Source: Megalonaias nervosa (Eukaryota; Mollusca; Bivalvia; Unionida; Unionidae). Taken from it: DNA of 64,000 nt. The notes beneath the pieces are model-generated. The model was not told the DNA's origin, made no database searches, and saw only the letters and a list, made by a program, of their open reading frames with translations. The stretch's first letter is position 1. Every line of letters starts with the position of its first letter. Position numbers and translations under genes: made by a program. The stretch is from assembly GCA_016617855.1 (NCBI GenBank), contig JAECUM010006659.1:1-64000 (forward strand). Direction: 5' to 3'. Of the stretch, positions 47,780-60,824 are shown piece by piece.

Positions 47780-49300
47780 GTAAGATAACGCGACTAAAGA
47801 TGAGAGTTAAAACACGCTGGGTAAAGAAACTATTGTCACATTGGCAGCGATTACTTTGCCCAACAACAGGTGGCAAACAAATTGCATTGATTGACAATCT
47901 GATCGGATGATTTAATATACGTTAACAAAACGTCCTTTTAGTATTATCAAAATTTAAATGTGTGTAGAAATAGATGAAAATAATACCTGTAGTAAGTTGT
48001 ATTTTAGTCATACTTACGGCAAGTGTTTTTGTGAGGTTTTTTTTTATATCGTCTGCTACAGTTTGTCTTTGATATGCATGAGAACTTGTCTATGATATGC
48101 TTGAGTAACTTCGGCACCTCATTTAAAAAAAGGTCACTGATTGGACCTGACCTACCAGGTAATTACAGGAGGTATCGGGGGAAAGTTGAAACAAGATTTT
48201 GTGATGACTTGCTATATTGTTTTGTTAACAAAACCTCCATTTATAATGCCTGCCACCTGAGGGTTCTACCCAGGATTAGGCAAGTTTCTATTTAATGGAA
48301 ACAATTGACAGGAAATCTGTGTTAGGACTTGAGAAATCGGGCTGTAATGTCTCCAGCAGTTTAATTAGTGATTCATCAAATACATTTGCATTATAGTGCA
48401 ACGTGCCCCCGTATGATGCCCCTAGATTGAAATTACCCACTGATCCTATCAAATGAGGAGAAAACAAAATAAAAAAGAGCACCCATGTACATGTGTAGCC
48501 CAGGGCTGAAACTAAACAAAAGGTAAGGAAGACAAGTTTTAACAAATGAATCAGATAAATGTGAATTTATCACAGTAATTGATTACAGTGTACGTTTCTA
48601 CCCAGGATGGATTCATTTGAAAATGCTTCCTTCACTTTGAATACCTGAATGATCATGGAAAAAAATTAAACTAATTTGGGGAGTTTGACATCCTGTTCGT
48701 TGCCCCTGTCATTCACCAGCTAAAAAGACTGATGTGTAATTATATTAACAGTGGATATTGTCTTTTCAAGTGGAATAACAACCGACCAGCAAGTCGACCA
48801 ATTAACAAGTAAACATAGGCTAGGTATGTTAAAGTCTTTTGTTTAATCTAGATGAACAAGTGACATAGAGAAAGGCCAAATTTATTGACTAAGCTTAATT
48901 GGCCAAGCCTGTGTTTTAGACAACCTGACGTGAAGGTAAAAATTTTGAGAATGATAATTACTGGCAAAGCACCTGCCCAAGTAACTTTTATATACATGAA
49001 GAACCCCAATTAACGCAAAGTTTGGAAAACAAATACGTTAAATAGGTTTTCTTTCCACAAATGCTGCAAAGGAGTTTTCTTAGCAGTTGGAATTGCAACT
49101 TCAAATACAGGCAGGTATTTTTTTTTTAATTTCGTTCTTGGCATTTCATCTTTTAAACGTGCAAATGATTTTACATAGCTGTATCATTAAATCTGTAGTA
49201 AATATTTTTAAATGATATTGGCGCGAAAACTCGGATTGTTATAACAACTCACGGTGTTAATTTCTTGAAATGATTTTGGAAATGGGGAAAGGGAATAGCT
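47780..49300. promoter_or_regulatory. Candidate intronic regulatory block with homeobox, POU and PBX-type motifs
   Basis: Motifs seen: TGATTGACA (47888-47896, PBX/PREP type), CAGGTG near 47868, TTAATTAG with octamer ATTTGCAT (48361-48391), CAATTAACAAGTAAACA near 48800 (forkhead/homeobox like), and TTGGCGCGAAA (49218-49228, E2F like). The block is free of recognised repeats. Single motifs occur by chance, so only the clustering and composition argue for function. Confidence 0.3.
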
Positions 49301-51618
49301 ACTTTATTCTTTATGAATTTAACGTCATTGCTTCTACTATTCATTTGTCAGATATGTGCTTAACTTTCAGTAGTGTGCTTCATTAGTAGATCCTGTACAT
49401 CTGAATCATTGTTTGAGGAATAGAAAAGATTTTGATGTAAATAATCATTACAGCAGCTATTGTATTTTAAGGATGCATAATATGCTCAAAAATCATTTCA
49501 GAACCAAATTGTAGGTTGCATCTTATAGTGAACATACAGGTAGGTAATGTCTTGACGTAAATTAACTGATCTCCAGCATTAGATCATTGATACATTATTT
49601 TACAACAGTACCATGTGTGGAGGTCATACATTTTTCATTTGCTGTACAAAAAAAGGAAAATATTTATATACACTGTTCTAAGAATTTTTTAAACTGTTAT
49701 ATTGATGATTGATCTGAATGTTTATGCATTTTCAAAATTGAACAAATTTGTTTGGATTTGAGTCACACAAGAGATACATTAGGCAAAAGAAATGTGTTTC
49801 CAGTCCACCAACCATCCCTATTTCTCATTGCCAACCCTGGCACTATTATCCTCCGTGGTACAAAATAAAACAAAATTGACAAAAATCACATTATGATATA
49901 CCTTAATTTTTAAATCAGCGTAATCAGAAACTTTTTTTGCATTATCACTTGTTTAAGTATGCTTTTATAGCATCATCGATGAAGATCCTAAAAGTAAATT
50001 TACATTTTAACCTTTCCTTGCAGAAATGGGGGAGGAAATTGTTGAATGTAGCATTTTTGTATTGTAACAAGCATTAAATTTCCTTGACCCATTCTACATT
50101 GGGCTTGTATTTACAGTTAAGAAACTCAAGTCAAAAAAGGTCCAGGTCACCATGATCTCAGAGTATAAAAAAACAATTTGCTGTGGTTAATTGATTTCCA
50201 TCAGTTCTGATGACCAATGTAAATGTGTGTTAACTATGCACTGAGGTTTCCTCTGATCTTTCCCACCCAGTGTTAAATATTTGGACAGTTACGTTGGTGT
50301 GGGAATTTTGGGGCACCCTCCCAGTTAAAAAGTCTGAACTTGCTGAAACCATGTAGTTGAGGCATATGATGTTTGCTTTATTCAAGGACTTCCTTAATTA
50401 AGTGACCTTGTATCAAACCCAACCTGCCAGAATCAGAAATAATATTTATTCTGAAAATAATTTGTAATTTTAATGATCTGATGTTTTAGCTAATTATCCA
50501 TTGTTTATGAACAGCTTCTACTCAGATGTACAGCATTGATTAGTGATATGATCACCAAATATTACAGCCTACTTAATTGTATGCAATCAAATTAACACCA
50601 GCCTGTTCCTGTCATAGGTTGTTTGCATCTTGTGATCATTTGACCTCTGAAAATGTTGGTGACAAAATTTTTGATCATCTGAGCAGGTGATTTAAACGAG
50701 TTAGCACTGTATTTTGGCACAAGTGTTGGCTTATTAAAGAGATTAACATGTTCAAATTATTCTATCTGAGAAAATAAGTCGTCTTTAATTTTCTTTAAAT
50801 CGTTAGAGTTTTATTTAGGCAGGGCTTGATGTATGGTCTCATGACTCTGCTAGACATGGTAGGAAGCTGCTACCCTATGTCATTCTTGCTCAGTTTTAAG
50901 CAAATTCCCTCGGTAATATAGGATACGATCTGACCACCCACCCAACATAACTGTCAAAGTATCTAACATGGGTGAGAAAGGTAAAAAGGAAACACAGACC
51001 AGAGTTTGGGAAAATTAACTTTCAATTCAAGATTTATTTATAAAGTCAAAGATGAACATCAGAGTGACCTATTAAAATCATTCGTGTTGTATATCACCAG
51101 CTGTACCACACTTCAATGTGTATTCCAGAATAGCTGACAAGTATACAAGAATGTCAGTTTATATGATTCTTTCAGTTTGACTATTATGTCACAAGCCACA
51201 AAAGACAGTCCAATGTACCCCTTTTTGACCCACAGCTGCCTGCATCGAGATAGACCAGTATTTCATGAGTATGAAAAAATAAAAATTCATCATGAACAAT
51301 ACAATGTTCCAATCTTATACAAATCAGTAAAAGGGCCCTATTTATGAGTTGATAAGTGACTCTGAAAGAAGAACTTTGATTGGCTCATTCAGACTACATG
51401 AAAGGTCTTATTCAGTCAACACTAATAGAAAATTTACTCTTAGTTGCATTTATTGCTTAAGCCGATATATACAAATTCAGGAGAAATGAGGAAATCTCAC
51501 CACAGGCAGTCATGGGTAATAAGGGAGCATAGCAGATTTTTGCCAGTGGTTTACAATTATGGAGTAATAAGAATACTATAAGGAAAAGTTTGTAAATGAA
51601 CTAGTTGGGCTAGAAAGG

Positions 51619-51692
<74 letters not shown>

Positions 51693-52950
51693 CATGACTC
51701 TATGGTCTTAAACTAACAGAAGAGAGCAAAAAACAAGTTTGCAAAATTGAACAATTTCCCTATAATACAAAGTGAAAATAAATTTATTTAAAAAAAACAG
51801 TATTGTTAATTAAATCCAAAATAGTCCTAAAAGTTCTATGACAAGTCCAAATGTATGAAGTTACAGTTGATGTTCCTTTAGTCTCCAATATGCTAATGTG
51901 CCAGTGGTCTGGACAGTGTGATGACTGCTGACTGTCTTTTGATGTATCACAATAATATAAGCCAAAATGTCCTTGTTTGAATTCACTATAATTCAGAGTA
52001 ATGTTTCTGTCCAAGAATATTATTCAACACTTCGTAATTCCAGTGAATAATAATTTGAATAAATAAATCCACCCAAATGAAAAACTGAACAAGAATGAGT
52101 AATTATTAGGTAAACAAGATTATATACACCTCTACTTGACCTAGGTCAAAATTAATATTTTTCTGAAAATACTGTCACTTAATGGAATTTTCCATTCTGG
52201 AAGTTTTTAAGGTCAGAATGAAGGCTATAAACATGTTCACAATTAATAATGATTTGAATATTATAATACAAATTATGAAATATGGTGTGAAAAACCAAAC
52301 ATTACAAGCTGTCTTTTGGTGCACAGTGTCCTTGGGCTTCCACCACCACTCCCCACTTCACCAATTAAAATTGATGGGTGATCAATCCAGTGTAAAGTTT
52401 CACTTCTAAATGACTGTTGTATGGCAACCCAGGCAACCTGGCCAGTCAAATCCAATGAGCAACTTTTCTTGAAGGCAGATTAAGGGTATGCCTGGGTCCA
52501 GTGCAGTCTTGCCCCCATTAGTCTGAGTGAAATAAAGTTGATTGCTTGATTGACATGTATTGTAAGATATATTTTAATAAGAAACTGCAATGGTCAACAG
52601 ACACTGATTCTTCATAGGAACTCGTTCACTTTATGTATTGACATTGGGCTTCTGCAAGTTTTGAAACCATTCTTCTGCAAATGGTAGCAGGCACTCTTAG
52701 AATTAAAATCAGATTTCAGAAAATGTCTTTAAAATACTTTTTGTTGTTAAAACCTCCAAATCTAAATAGGAAGTACGGTCTTCAGAGTTATCAAATATCA
52801 TGATGATAAAAGATTGAATCTATCATTCCTGTTGCTTTTATTTTGCTTCAATAGTTTGCCAGATTTTACAACCAAAGAGAGCATGTTTTACGTGACAAGT
52901 ATACAACTCTTCATACAAGATAGATTTTTTAAAAATTTATAGCTGGAATT
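49301..52950. other. Intronic; one microsatellite, nothing else recognised
   Basis: A (TG)n(TA)n tract at 51619-51687. Otherwise AT-rich DNA without supported features. Confidence 0.5.
51619..51687. repeat. (TG)n(TA)n microsatellite
   Basis: A few GT dinucleotides pass directly into about 31 TA dinucleotides. Confidence 0.97.
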
Positions 52951-53100
52951 GTGAGTGTGTGTGTGTTGTGGTTTGGAGTTTTTTTAAATGTAGCTTTAAA
53001 AATTTGTCAGTCATATTGCATAACCTCTTAACACTGAGCACCTAGCGAGGCAGCTGTTAGTACCATTTTTATAAATCTTTGGTATGACTTAGCCGGGGAC
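52951..53100 (-). mobile_element. SINE family A, internally deleted and 5'-truncated
   Basis: On the plus strand it reads GT tail, TTTGTCAGTCATATTGCA, then jumps to TAACCTCTTAACACTGAGCA. The central CATGATGCTACATG section of other copies is missing. It ends abruptly at AGCCGGGGAC without the tRNA head. Confidence 0.8.
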
Positions 53101-53659
53101 TTGGAATAGAGTTGTCTCCATGGTAGAAACAGATGCAAATTATTTCTTCTCTTTACCACATGTTACTTGTTGTTCATTTATTTTATAACACCAATTTCTT
53201 ACACGTAACAAAATATAAAAAATATCCCTAACATTTAAATCAGTTTCAACATCTTGAAAAAAGGTTATGTGTTAAATACAGGAAGAAAAAATGAAATTGT
53301 TATTCCTCATTGTTTGAATTTTACAGTCTTTACTCTATCATTAGTATTATTACCTGTTTGATGCAGTTGACAGTGAATCTCATTTTCATACCTAGAGACA
53401 GATAATCATAGCAATAATATGAAACCAACCAAAACAAGTTGATTTTGTTCAAGACACACATTATTTAAATGTTAATAACAAGAGTCATTTTATAGTTTAA
53501 TGGAATTTATTTGCTCTCAAATTCAACTTTGAATCATATCTTTACATGTAAAAATTATAACTCTTATAACACAGAAAGTTGTAACCAGAAAACCACATTT
53601 TTACACAATGCAGTATGATTGCACATCCAAATTTGTATTTATGGATGCAATTAACAGAT
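53101..53659. other. Intronic; nothing recognised
   Basis: AT-rich DNA with no supported feature. Confidence 0.5.
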
Positions 53660-53819
53660 ACAGTCTGATAAAATGTATGATTTTGTTTAATGCCCCCCCC
53701 CAATTAAATAGACACAGATGGTAGTGATAGGTATCATACAGTCTGATAAAATGTATGATTTTGTTTAATGACCCCGAAAAATTAAAAAGATACAAATGGT
53801 AATGATAGGTATCATACAG
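53660..53819. repeat. 78-bp tandem duplication
   Basis: Two copies starting ACAGTCTGATAAAATGTATG at 53660 and 53738, both ending GTGATAGGTATCAT or nearly so. They differ by a C-run in the first copy (about 53692-53700) and a handful of substitutions. Confidence 0.93.
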
Positions 53820-54527
53820 ATATAGTGTTCTCCATTCACAACTAATTCGTAATCTTACAGTTTCTTCACGCGGTCATGAATATAAGAAAATAAGATGGAA
53901 ATGCATGCAAATAACATCTTAAGAAAAAAATATCTGTACCATCTGCCTTGTGTATTGCTGTCAAACGTTATGGTAGAATGATAGTATTCTTTGCTTTGTT
54001 CATTCTTTTGTCATCTGCAGATAAGACCACTTTTATTAAGTACAATTTATATTCATACATAATCAGAAAGCATGTTAGAAATCCATAATGAGTGGAAACC
54101 CAATGAATTTAGTAAGAGAACTAATTTATTGTAATTAATCAGGAACAAAGTAGAAATACATGTGCATATCAACTTAGAAATACAACGTGCATTGCCAACA
54201 GGCAGATTAGTAAAGATTGTAATAAATGTACCGAATTAGCACAAATTTCATGACACTAACATGTGACTCAGCATTAAATATTAAATTTATTTTGGCATTT
54301 ATCCCCACTTTAGTTTTAATGCTTTTAATCTTGGTGAAGGAACACAGTCTGTTTTAAATTGAGGGAACAGTTTATCACCCCTCCATTTCAAAAGAGAGAA
54401 TTTTTTGAATATAGTAGGGATTTACTGAGGAAATAAAGGTAGGGGTTGAAAATATAATCTGCAGTCTTCAAACATTCAGTTGATATTTTCGCACCAATTT
54501 GTAGACATTAGCAAGAATGTCATAATT
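53820..54527. other. Intronic; nothing recognised
   Basis: AT-rich DNA with no supported feature. Confidence 0.5.
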
Positions 54528-54770
54528 CCATAGGGCCAGGGCGTCCAAGTGGTGTAAAGTGCTCGCCTTTACTTTTCATTGCCATCTCACCTCTGTCCAT
54601 GTGGATTAAAGTCACAGGCTTGGCCGATTTGGGTATGTTAGAAAGCTGCCAGTAGCTTTCCATGGTGGTTCTTACCAGGATGTTTCTGGGTTCTTCCTCC
54701 ATAATTTATACTGGCCACCATGTATAGCCTATCTTGTATTGAGAGATGGCATTCAAAAACAAATTACAAA
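54528..54770 (+). mobile_element. tRNA-derived SINE, family B
   Basis: Head CCAAGTGGTGTAAAGTGCTC (A-box-like), B-box-like GTGGATTAAAGTC, body GCCAGTAGCTTTCCATGG, and tail CATGTATAGCCTATCTTG, the same order as at 17275-17490. Confidence 0.8.
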
Positions 54771-56325
54771 AACTACATAATCCCACATCCTTGAATAGAT
54801 CCTGGGAAAGGTACATATGCAGTTTCATTAACTGTGCTCAAGTTTTTACATTATTGTTTTTGAATGTTGTCCAAAAAATGCGCATAGAAAGTATTTTTTC
54901 TTAACTTATGTGATAAACATGGCTAAAATTTTGCAACCTAAAATAAATCCAAACATTTTATATATCATTATCAGTTTGTTTGTATGAGAGTAAAATGTAC
55001 TTTGTTAGGCCAAAAGAGAAAATGTGTTTCCTATTGCACTGATTTTAAAATTAATGTAGGTAGGTAGTATTTTTTTTGCCAAATATATTATGATGATTAG
55101 TACATATATACTGTAATCTACTAAATGCTTCAGGTACTGGGCTAAACCAGCACATTTAGATGCACAAATCAATTTTGGGATTTATTTTTACTCTGTGGCA
55201 AAAAAGTGCTTAGGTCAACAACAAAAAGTAGGAATAGTCGGCAGACCGGAAACACATATTTGTTTTTGCCTTATCATTATTTATGTCTTGATTGCATCTT
55301 TACATTTCATCTTCATAACTTGAAGACATGCCATATAGGACCTTCCTGTCTTTCCCTGAATGCTGAATGCACTGAAAATCAATGCAAATATGATAAACAA
55401 TGCCGGCAGTAAACACTATGCAGCATTCACTCCTTGATGTGGAACATTAATGAGCGTACACTATTAGATAGTCAGTTTGTCTTGGTAGCAAGTTGGCTTA
55501 ATAAATCAATTACCTGATTTCAGTGTATGCTCCATAACTAAAATACCTCCAGTCTGTGTGAAATATTATCAAAATCTATTATTTTTTAAAATCCTACAAG
55601 ATTCTGCCATATTGCACACAAGTTTTCCTTTTTCTACCTTCCCAATACCCAGTAAATATAACAGTTATTAACTTTGAATTAGCACTCTCCACTAATTTTT
55701 TCCCTTCACTTTGATTCATCCATACTGATTCCACATCAGTTTAGTTTATTACCCCTTTTGTCCTGTTTTTGATTTAAAAGGGTGTCAAAATTAGTATAAT
55801 TAGCTCACAAGAAGTTAAATTGCTTCCATTTGGTTTTTAAGATGATTTGTAAATGTGTATATAAAATGTTTTATCATGGACATCAATAATCTATGACAAA
55901 AATAATGTTGAATACTGGACATCAAGAGAGTTGGTAGTTTAGTTTTTAATGGCACTTTCAACTCATTATTTGCTTTATCACTCCAGAAGACTAGTAGCTA
56001 AGTACCCTTTCCAAAGGTAACACAAAGGCAGCCAATCAGAGCTGTTGTGAGCAAGTATTGAGCTTGTGACCCAGGTAACACTTGACCAACTTAGCTATTA
56101 TGGCTCCTTACTTCAAGGGAGCTGAGCATGAATTTGCAGTGCTTTTACTGTGAATATTTTTTATAGTTTTTGTATTTTCTACAAACCATATCTTGCAAGT
56201 CCTAATTAAAAATAAAAATGTTATGAATGCTATTTTTTGGAAGAGTCATATACAACATTTTCAGTACAGATGATAAATTTTCAACAAAAATGCTGCTACC
56301 ATATAAATAAAATAAAGAATTCATG
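54771..56325. other. Intronic; nothing recognised
   Basis: AT-rich DNA with no supported feature. Confidence 0.5.
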
Positions 56326-56534
56326 GCATGTACTCACTTATAAGTCGAGTATAATTGCAGACATCATGGACCCTGGTTTTTCTTTTACATAATGAGCCAG
56401 CAGATCAAGGTATGTTGGTTGTTCTAGTCATTACTCTTAATTGCATAGACCCTGATCTGCCAGCACATGTGACTGCAGATCTGGATCAGTGCAGGTTGCA
56501 GTTGGACTCAAATTGTGAGTGAGCAAATGTAGTA
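56326..56534. mobile_element. Four-armed foldback MITE, copy 6
   Basis: The left part ACTCACTTATAAGTCGAGTA and right part GTGAGTGAGCAAATGTAGTA remain recognisable, with CATAGACCCTGATCTGCC and its partner inside. The outermost bases have decayed, so the exact ends are uncertain. Confidence 0.75.
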
Positions 56535-56539
56535 CATTA

Positions 56540-56705
56540 GTACAGAAGGTGTAGTGGTTAGCATACTGGACATGCAACCGCAAGTTTTAATCCTCCTATC
56601 AGATCATCATGGGTTAGCTACCATGCTTTTCTCCAATGGCAGTGACACTAAATAAACTACTCATGTATTGATTTTGATGTGCCATAAATGACCAAACCAA
56701 ACCAG
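56540..56705 (+). mobile_element. tRNA-derived SINE, family C
   Basis: Head GTGTAGTGGTTAGCATACTG, weak B box (AGTTTTAATCCTC), body GGTTAGCTACCATGCTTTTC and end AATGACCAAACCAAACC, in the same order as 42470-42655. It follows immediately after a foldback MITE. Confidence 0.75.
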
Positions 56706-57284
56706 TTCAGAAGGGTTTCCAAAACTTATTATTGAATAAGCATTAGTTCTTAATTTGTGGAAATTGCTGTAAAGCAGAAGCAATGGAAAGCATGGCAAGT
56801 ACACCAGACAAGATTTGTTGAATTGGTATTCATACACTGGACATTTGCACACAAAAAAGCACAACATAGCAGAAGGTAATTAACTTCCTGCTCATTTAGT
56901 TCCAGCATGAGATGTTATCAGCAGCATGGGGTCAGCAAGAGAGGATTGACCTGAAATGACCATATCAAATTTTCTTCATTTTATGTTCAATAAATGCCAT
57001 TGCCATAATATATGAATTCTGATGGGGGTTGATTGACTAGATATCATCAGACAATATTCTTCACCCTTTGCTTTGTAGATCTACGTGAGAGACTATTCCA
57101 CACATATACCCAAATGAAGGCTTCAGAGATTTTATTTGTTTATAAAAGATACCCCTTACAAACTGATTCTAATTATTGTTAACCATGATTTTTGAAGATT
57201 GCTTTTGAGGGTTTTTTTTAAGATTTGACCAGGTACATCAACAGTTCAATGCGTAATCATAGAATCCAAACATCAGCATTGTAA
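56706..57284. other. Intronic; nothing recognised
   Basis: AT-rich DNA with no supported feature. Confidence 0.5.
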
Positions 57285-57505
57285 GTGTTTCGTTTTGTGG
57301 GGTTTAACACAATTTTTCCACACATGATAGGCTATACATCATGGCTAGTATATACTGAGAAAGAACCACCAACTGCATAGGAAGCTACTGGCAGTCTTTC
57401 TCACATACCCAAGTTGGTCAAGCCAGGACTCAAACTGACACAGAGGTTGGGTGCTTCATGTGATATGTTGAGACGAATGCCATAGACCACCCTGCCACCC
57501 ATTAT
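57285..57505 (-). mobile_element. tRNA-derived SINE, family B
   Basis: On the plus strand it begins with the reversed tail (TTTTGTGGGGTTTAACAC, then CATGATAGGCTATACATCAT) and ends with the reversed tRNA-like head (CAGGACTCAAACTGACAC). It matches 5590-5840 in the same orientation. Confidence 0.8.
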
Positions 57506-57616
57506 AAAGGTGATGTATATCAAGATTACCTGCTGAGATTGAATCTTTTCAAGCTGTAGGTACTTGTCTTGTTACAGATAATTAATGATAATTATGAGGC
57601 ATTACTTGTTACAATA

Positions 57617-57930
57617 CCACTCAGATGGCCTAGTGGTTAGAACGTCTCCCTCAGATATTGGAGGTCATGGGTTCGAACCCCGGCTGAGCCATACCAAAGA
57701 CTTACAAAAATGGTACTAGCAGCTGCCTCACTAGGCACTCTGCATTAAGAGGTTAGTGTTAGGACTGGTCATCCTGGTGTCAGGATAATGTGACTGGGTG
57801 ATACATGATGCTACATGTCTGTGGCATGATGCCCTAGTGCTAGACATCACTATAAACTGCCACACTGCAGACATCATAGCGGTATGACTGAAAAACTGTT
57901 CAAACTATGTTAAAAATCCAAAACACACAA
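57617..57930 (+). mobile_element. tRNA-derived SINE, family A, near full length
   Basis: A box in GGCCTAGTGGTTAGAACG, perfect B box GGTTCGAACCC (57670-57680), then the conserved body (GGTTAGTGTTAGGACTGGTC, CATGATGCTACATGTC, CACTGCAGACATCATAG) and a short ACACACA tail. Confidence 0.9.
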
Positions 57931-59790
57931 TAGGATAATGTAACTTTAATCAGAACTTAGTATTAGTACACCCTCCTGTTTGTTTGTACACCCCCATCAA
58001 TTTTAAAGGATATAACAAATGCACAAAACATTATCATTTCATTTATTAATTTATCATTTCGAAACTGACTGTCACCAAGGGGTCCCTAACACTGTTGACT
58101 TGTTGGTGTTTCAAAACAAGTTGAAGCTCTCAATATAAACAAGGAGACAGACTGCTCAGTGTTCTTTTCTGGTTTCTAGAACAGTCCATTTCAGTGATAA
58201 CTGTCATCTTTCTAGTCTAGTTTTAATAGTTCTAAATCAAAATGAATAAATAAAAAGGAGGGACTCTTGTATAGAGGTATTCAAAGAAATGTAACTCCAG
58301 AATTTGAAAAATTGTTGAGATTATCACAGATGGTGAACTTAATCACATCTGTTGCTTAAAAGCAGACTCGGCATTGCAAATATGACAACCATGTTACAAA
58401 ATAAACTCTCATTTGATACGAAACCCTAGCAAGTTGATGGTGCTTGTGACTTCCTGCTGACAATCAGGTTACAAATTTTAAATCAGTGAATGAAATGACG
58501 AGGTTTTTGTGCAATTTTTAATATCCTTGTTGCATTATTGCATTATGTTTTTTAAATCGGTAAGTGTGTACAAGCAAGTAAAAGGTGTGTGAATACAATT
58601 TTAAAAGAATTTTAAAAATGGGTGCCCAGGGCCACAGTTCATAAGGTTTCAAGCTTCAGTAGGTATATCAAAACTTGGGACCCAATTTTGAAATCTAAAA
58701 TCCAAGACTAGAAATTGGAGGCCATTTCTGTCACAAGGTAACACTCTTTATGACATAACTTTCCTCCGACATCTCTGGAATGCTTGGGGATTACTTTAAA
58801 TTTTAACATGAAAATAGGGTATTTATCAGTTGGAATATATACACGAACTGGTTCCATTTATTAATTAAATAATGAAAAGGAAAGACTACCTGAAGCAGTT
58901 GTTTCATTTCTGTTAATTCAAAGGGTATACACAAATAAGGCTACAAAAAACATAGCGTGCTCACATCTGCATACTTAAAAGAAATTGTTTGCATGACATT
59001 TAGCATGATGAAATCTGTAGAAAACTGCACATTTGAAGGGGTGGGGGTGGGTTTATATATTAAACCCAAATCTGCTATCAAATACTACACTGGTAGAACA
59101 AGGTCTATACTCTTGTCTTGAAAGTATAAAGGTATTTATTTGCATACAAAATGGATGGTTCTAAAACATGCTATTTTGTGTTGTATCTTTATTTTGATTT
59201 TCTATTCATCATCTCCATGCGACAAAAGTGTGCAGTGGTTCTTAATTCAGGTCTATGCTGCTATTTAATGAGCATATCGGAATATGTACTGTTACAGACA
59301 TCTAATTCTCTATGTTGCTGGATAATGAACCATTTTGTGTTGCAAAAAAATCGATATGGACTGTCTGGCTAAGTTAATTATATCACTATGCAGATCAAAA
59401 ATAAAGAAAATATGCTTCTGTATCTATGCAGAATCGCCACTGTAGCCAAACGGAATTGCTTCAGATTTTATCGTTGTGGCCATTAGGTTGTGATTCTTTG
59501 ATCAATACTGTTTCTTGTTATTTAGAAATCAAGATAGCATTAGTAAAATTAGAAATTTGTCTTGTTTTGCAACACTTCTGACTACTAGTTTGATTAGTCT
59601 GATTACGTGATATAGGACCAGTCAGGACCCAGTGTCTGATCTGCTGTAGATAATCATCAATATCTTATGACAATAGACAAGTCTGAAATGATGAGCTCAT
59701 GGCTATTATGAAATACATTTCTCAGAAATTTACCTTTTTCTCTTCCATTATCCAGACTAGATGTTATCTAATTAAGCTAGCATCTCTAAA
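57931..59790. other. Intronic; nothing recognised
   Basis: AT-rich DNA with no supported feature. Confidence 0.5.
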
Positions 59791-59794
59791 TTTT

Positions 59795-59893
59795 ACTTGT
59801 GTATTATGTACACCAAATTGCAAGCAACATAGCCCCAGATCTGCTGTCACATTTCACACTGGCAGATCAGGGTCTGCAGTGTTCACTTAAAAA
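59795..59893. mobile_element. Four-armed foldback MITE, copy 7, one hairpin only
   Basis: It holds CAAGCAACATAGCCCCAGAT paired with CAGATCAGGGTCTGCAGTG, the outermost left and right arms, with the two central arms missing. It may be a deletion derivative. Confidence 0.6.
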
Positions 59894-60680
59894 TTAGATA
59901 CCCGTGCCAACATTGTTTTAATTTTGTGATGAAAAATCATCAACAATCTTTCCTGTTCATTTCATGCATCTGATCTGTCAAGAAGATATCTTCCGTGCAG
60001 TGCTTAGGCAGCAACCGGTCTGTGGAACACAGCTGCTTGATGAAATTGACACGATTAAAACACATGCTTGGAAAGGAATAGAAAGTCAACAGTGTCGCAT
60101 GTAGGTGATGAGAACTTTGTTGAAAAAAAGGTTAGCCTGTTTCTGCCAAGAGCTGATTACGACAAACAGCATGATCTCTCTGATCTGCTGCTGCTTCATA
60201 TGCAGGCAGATGGAGGTTTGTGTCCTCCATAGTTGAGTGTAAGGTCTGGTCCCTACAAGGGTAAATACAGTACATGAAGCTAAAAGGTTTAGAAATCTTG
60301 TCTACATCACAGGGCATCATTCCCTTAGACCATCATGTTAATGTTCTACAAAATTACTGTACTTTTGTTGTAAGATCACAGAACACATATAGATCCTATG
60401 CATTATCTGTCCAACACTAAACTTAAAATATTGATGAAAACGATATGCTGCATGGTTTACATTTTCAGTTAGTAATTCATTTAAATACAGTATTTAATAT
60501 CCCATTACACATAGGCTTGTTCCATAGCTTGTAAACTAATTAGTTCCCTGAGAACGATATGTATACAGTGATGGCCTTTAGAGGTTTAGGTGTGCAAGAG
60601 TATAACAAATATCATCAGTGTATAGTTAAGATAGATGGTTATGTATTTGTATGACGGGATAGATTTGTATAAAATCATTT
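59894..60680. other. Intronic; nothing recognised
   Basis: Non-repetitive, moderately AT-rich. No feature I can support. Confidence 0.5.
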
Positions 60681-60681
60681 C

Positions 60682-60684
<3 letters not shown>

Positions 60685-60730
<46 letters not shown>
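60685..60730. repeat. (GT)n microsatellite
   Basis: About 22 GT dinucleotides. It creates open frames on both strands that are not genes. Confidence 0.97.
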
Positions 60731-60732
<2 letters not shown>

Positions 60733-60824
60733 GATGGAGTGTAAATTGATTGGAACTAAGGGGCAGAATGAAAAAGGCTTCAGTAGTATAATCTCTGAAA
60801 TTTGTGTTCTTTCCAATTGTTATT

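Noticed and set aside
57617..57690. Functional tRNA gene
   Set aside because: A and B boxes are present, but the sequence continues as a SINE shared with four other copies, and no proper cloverleaf acceptor stem is seen.
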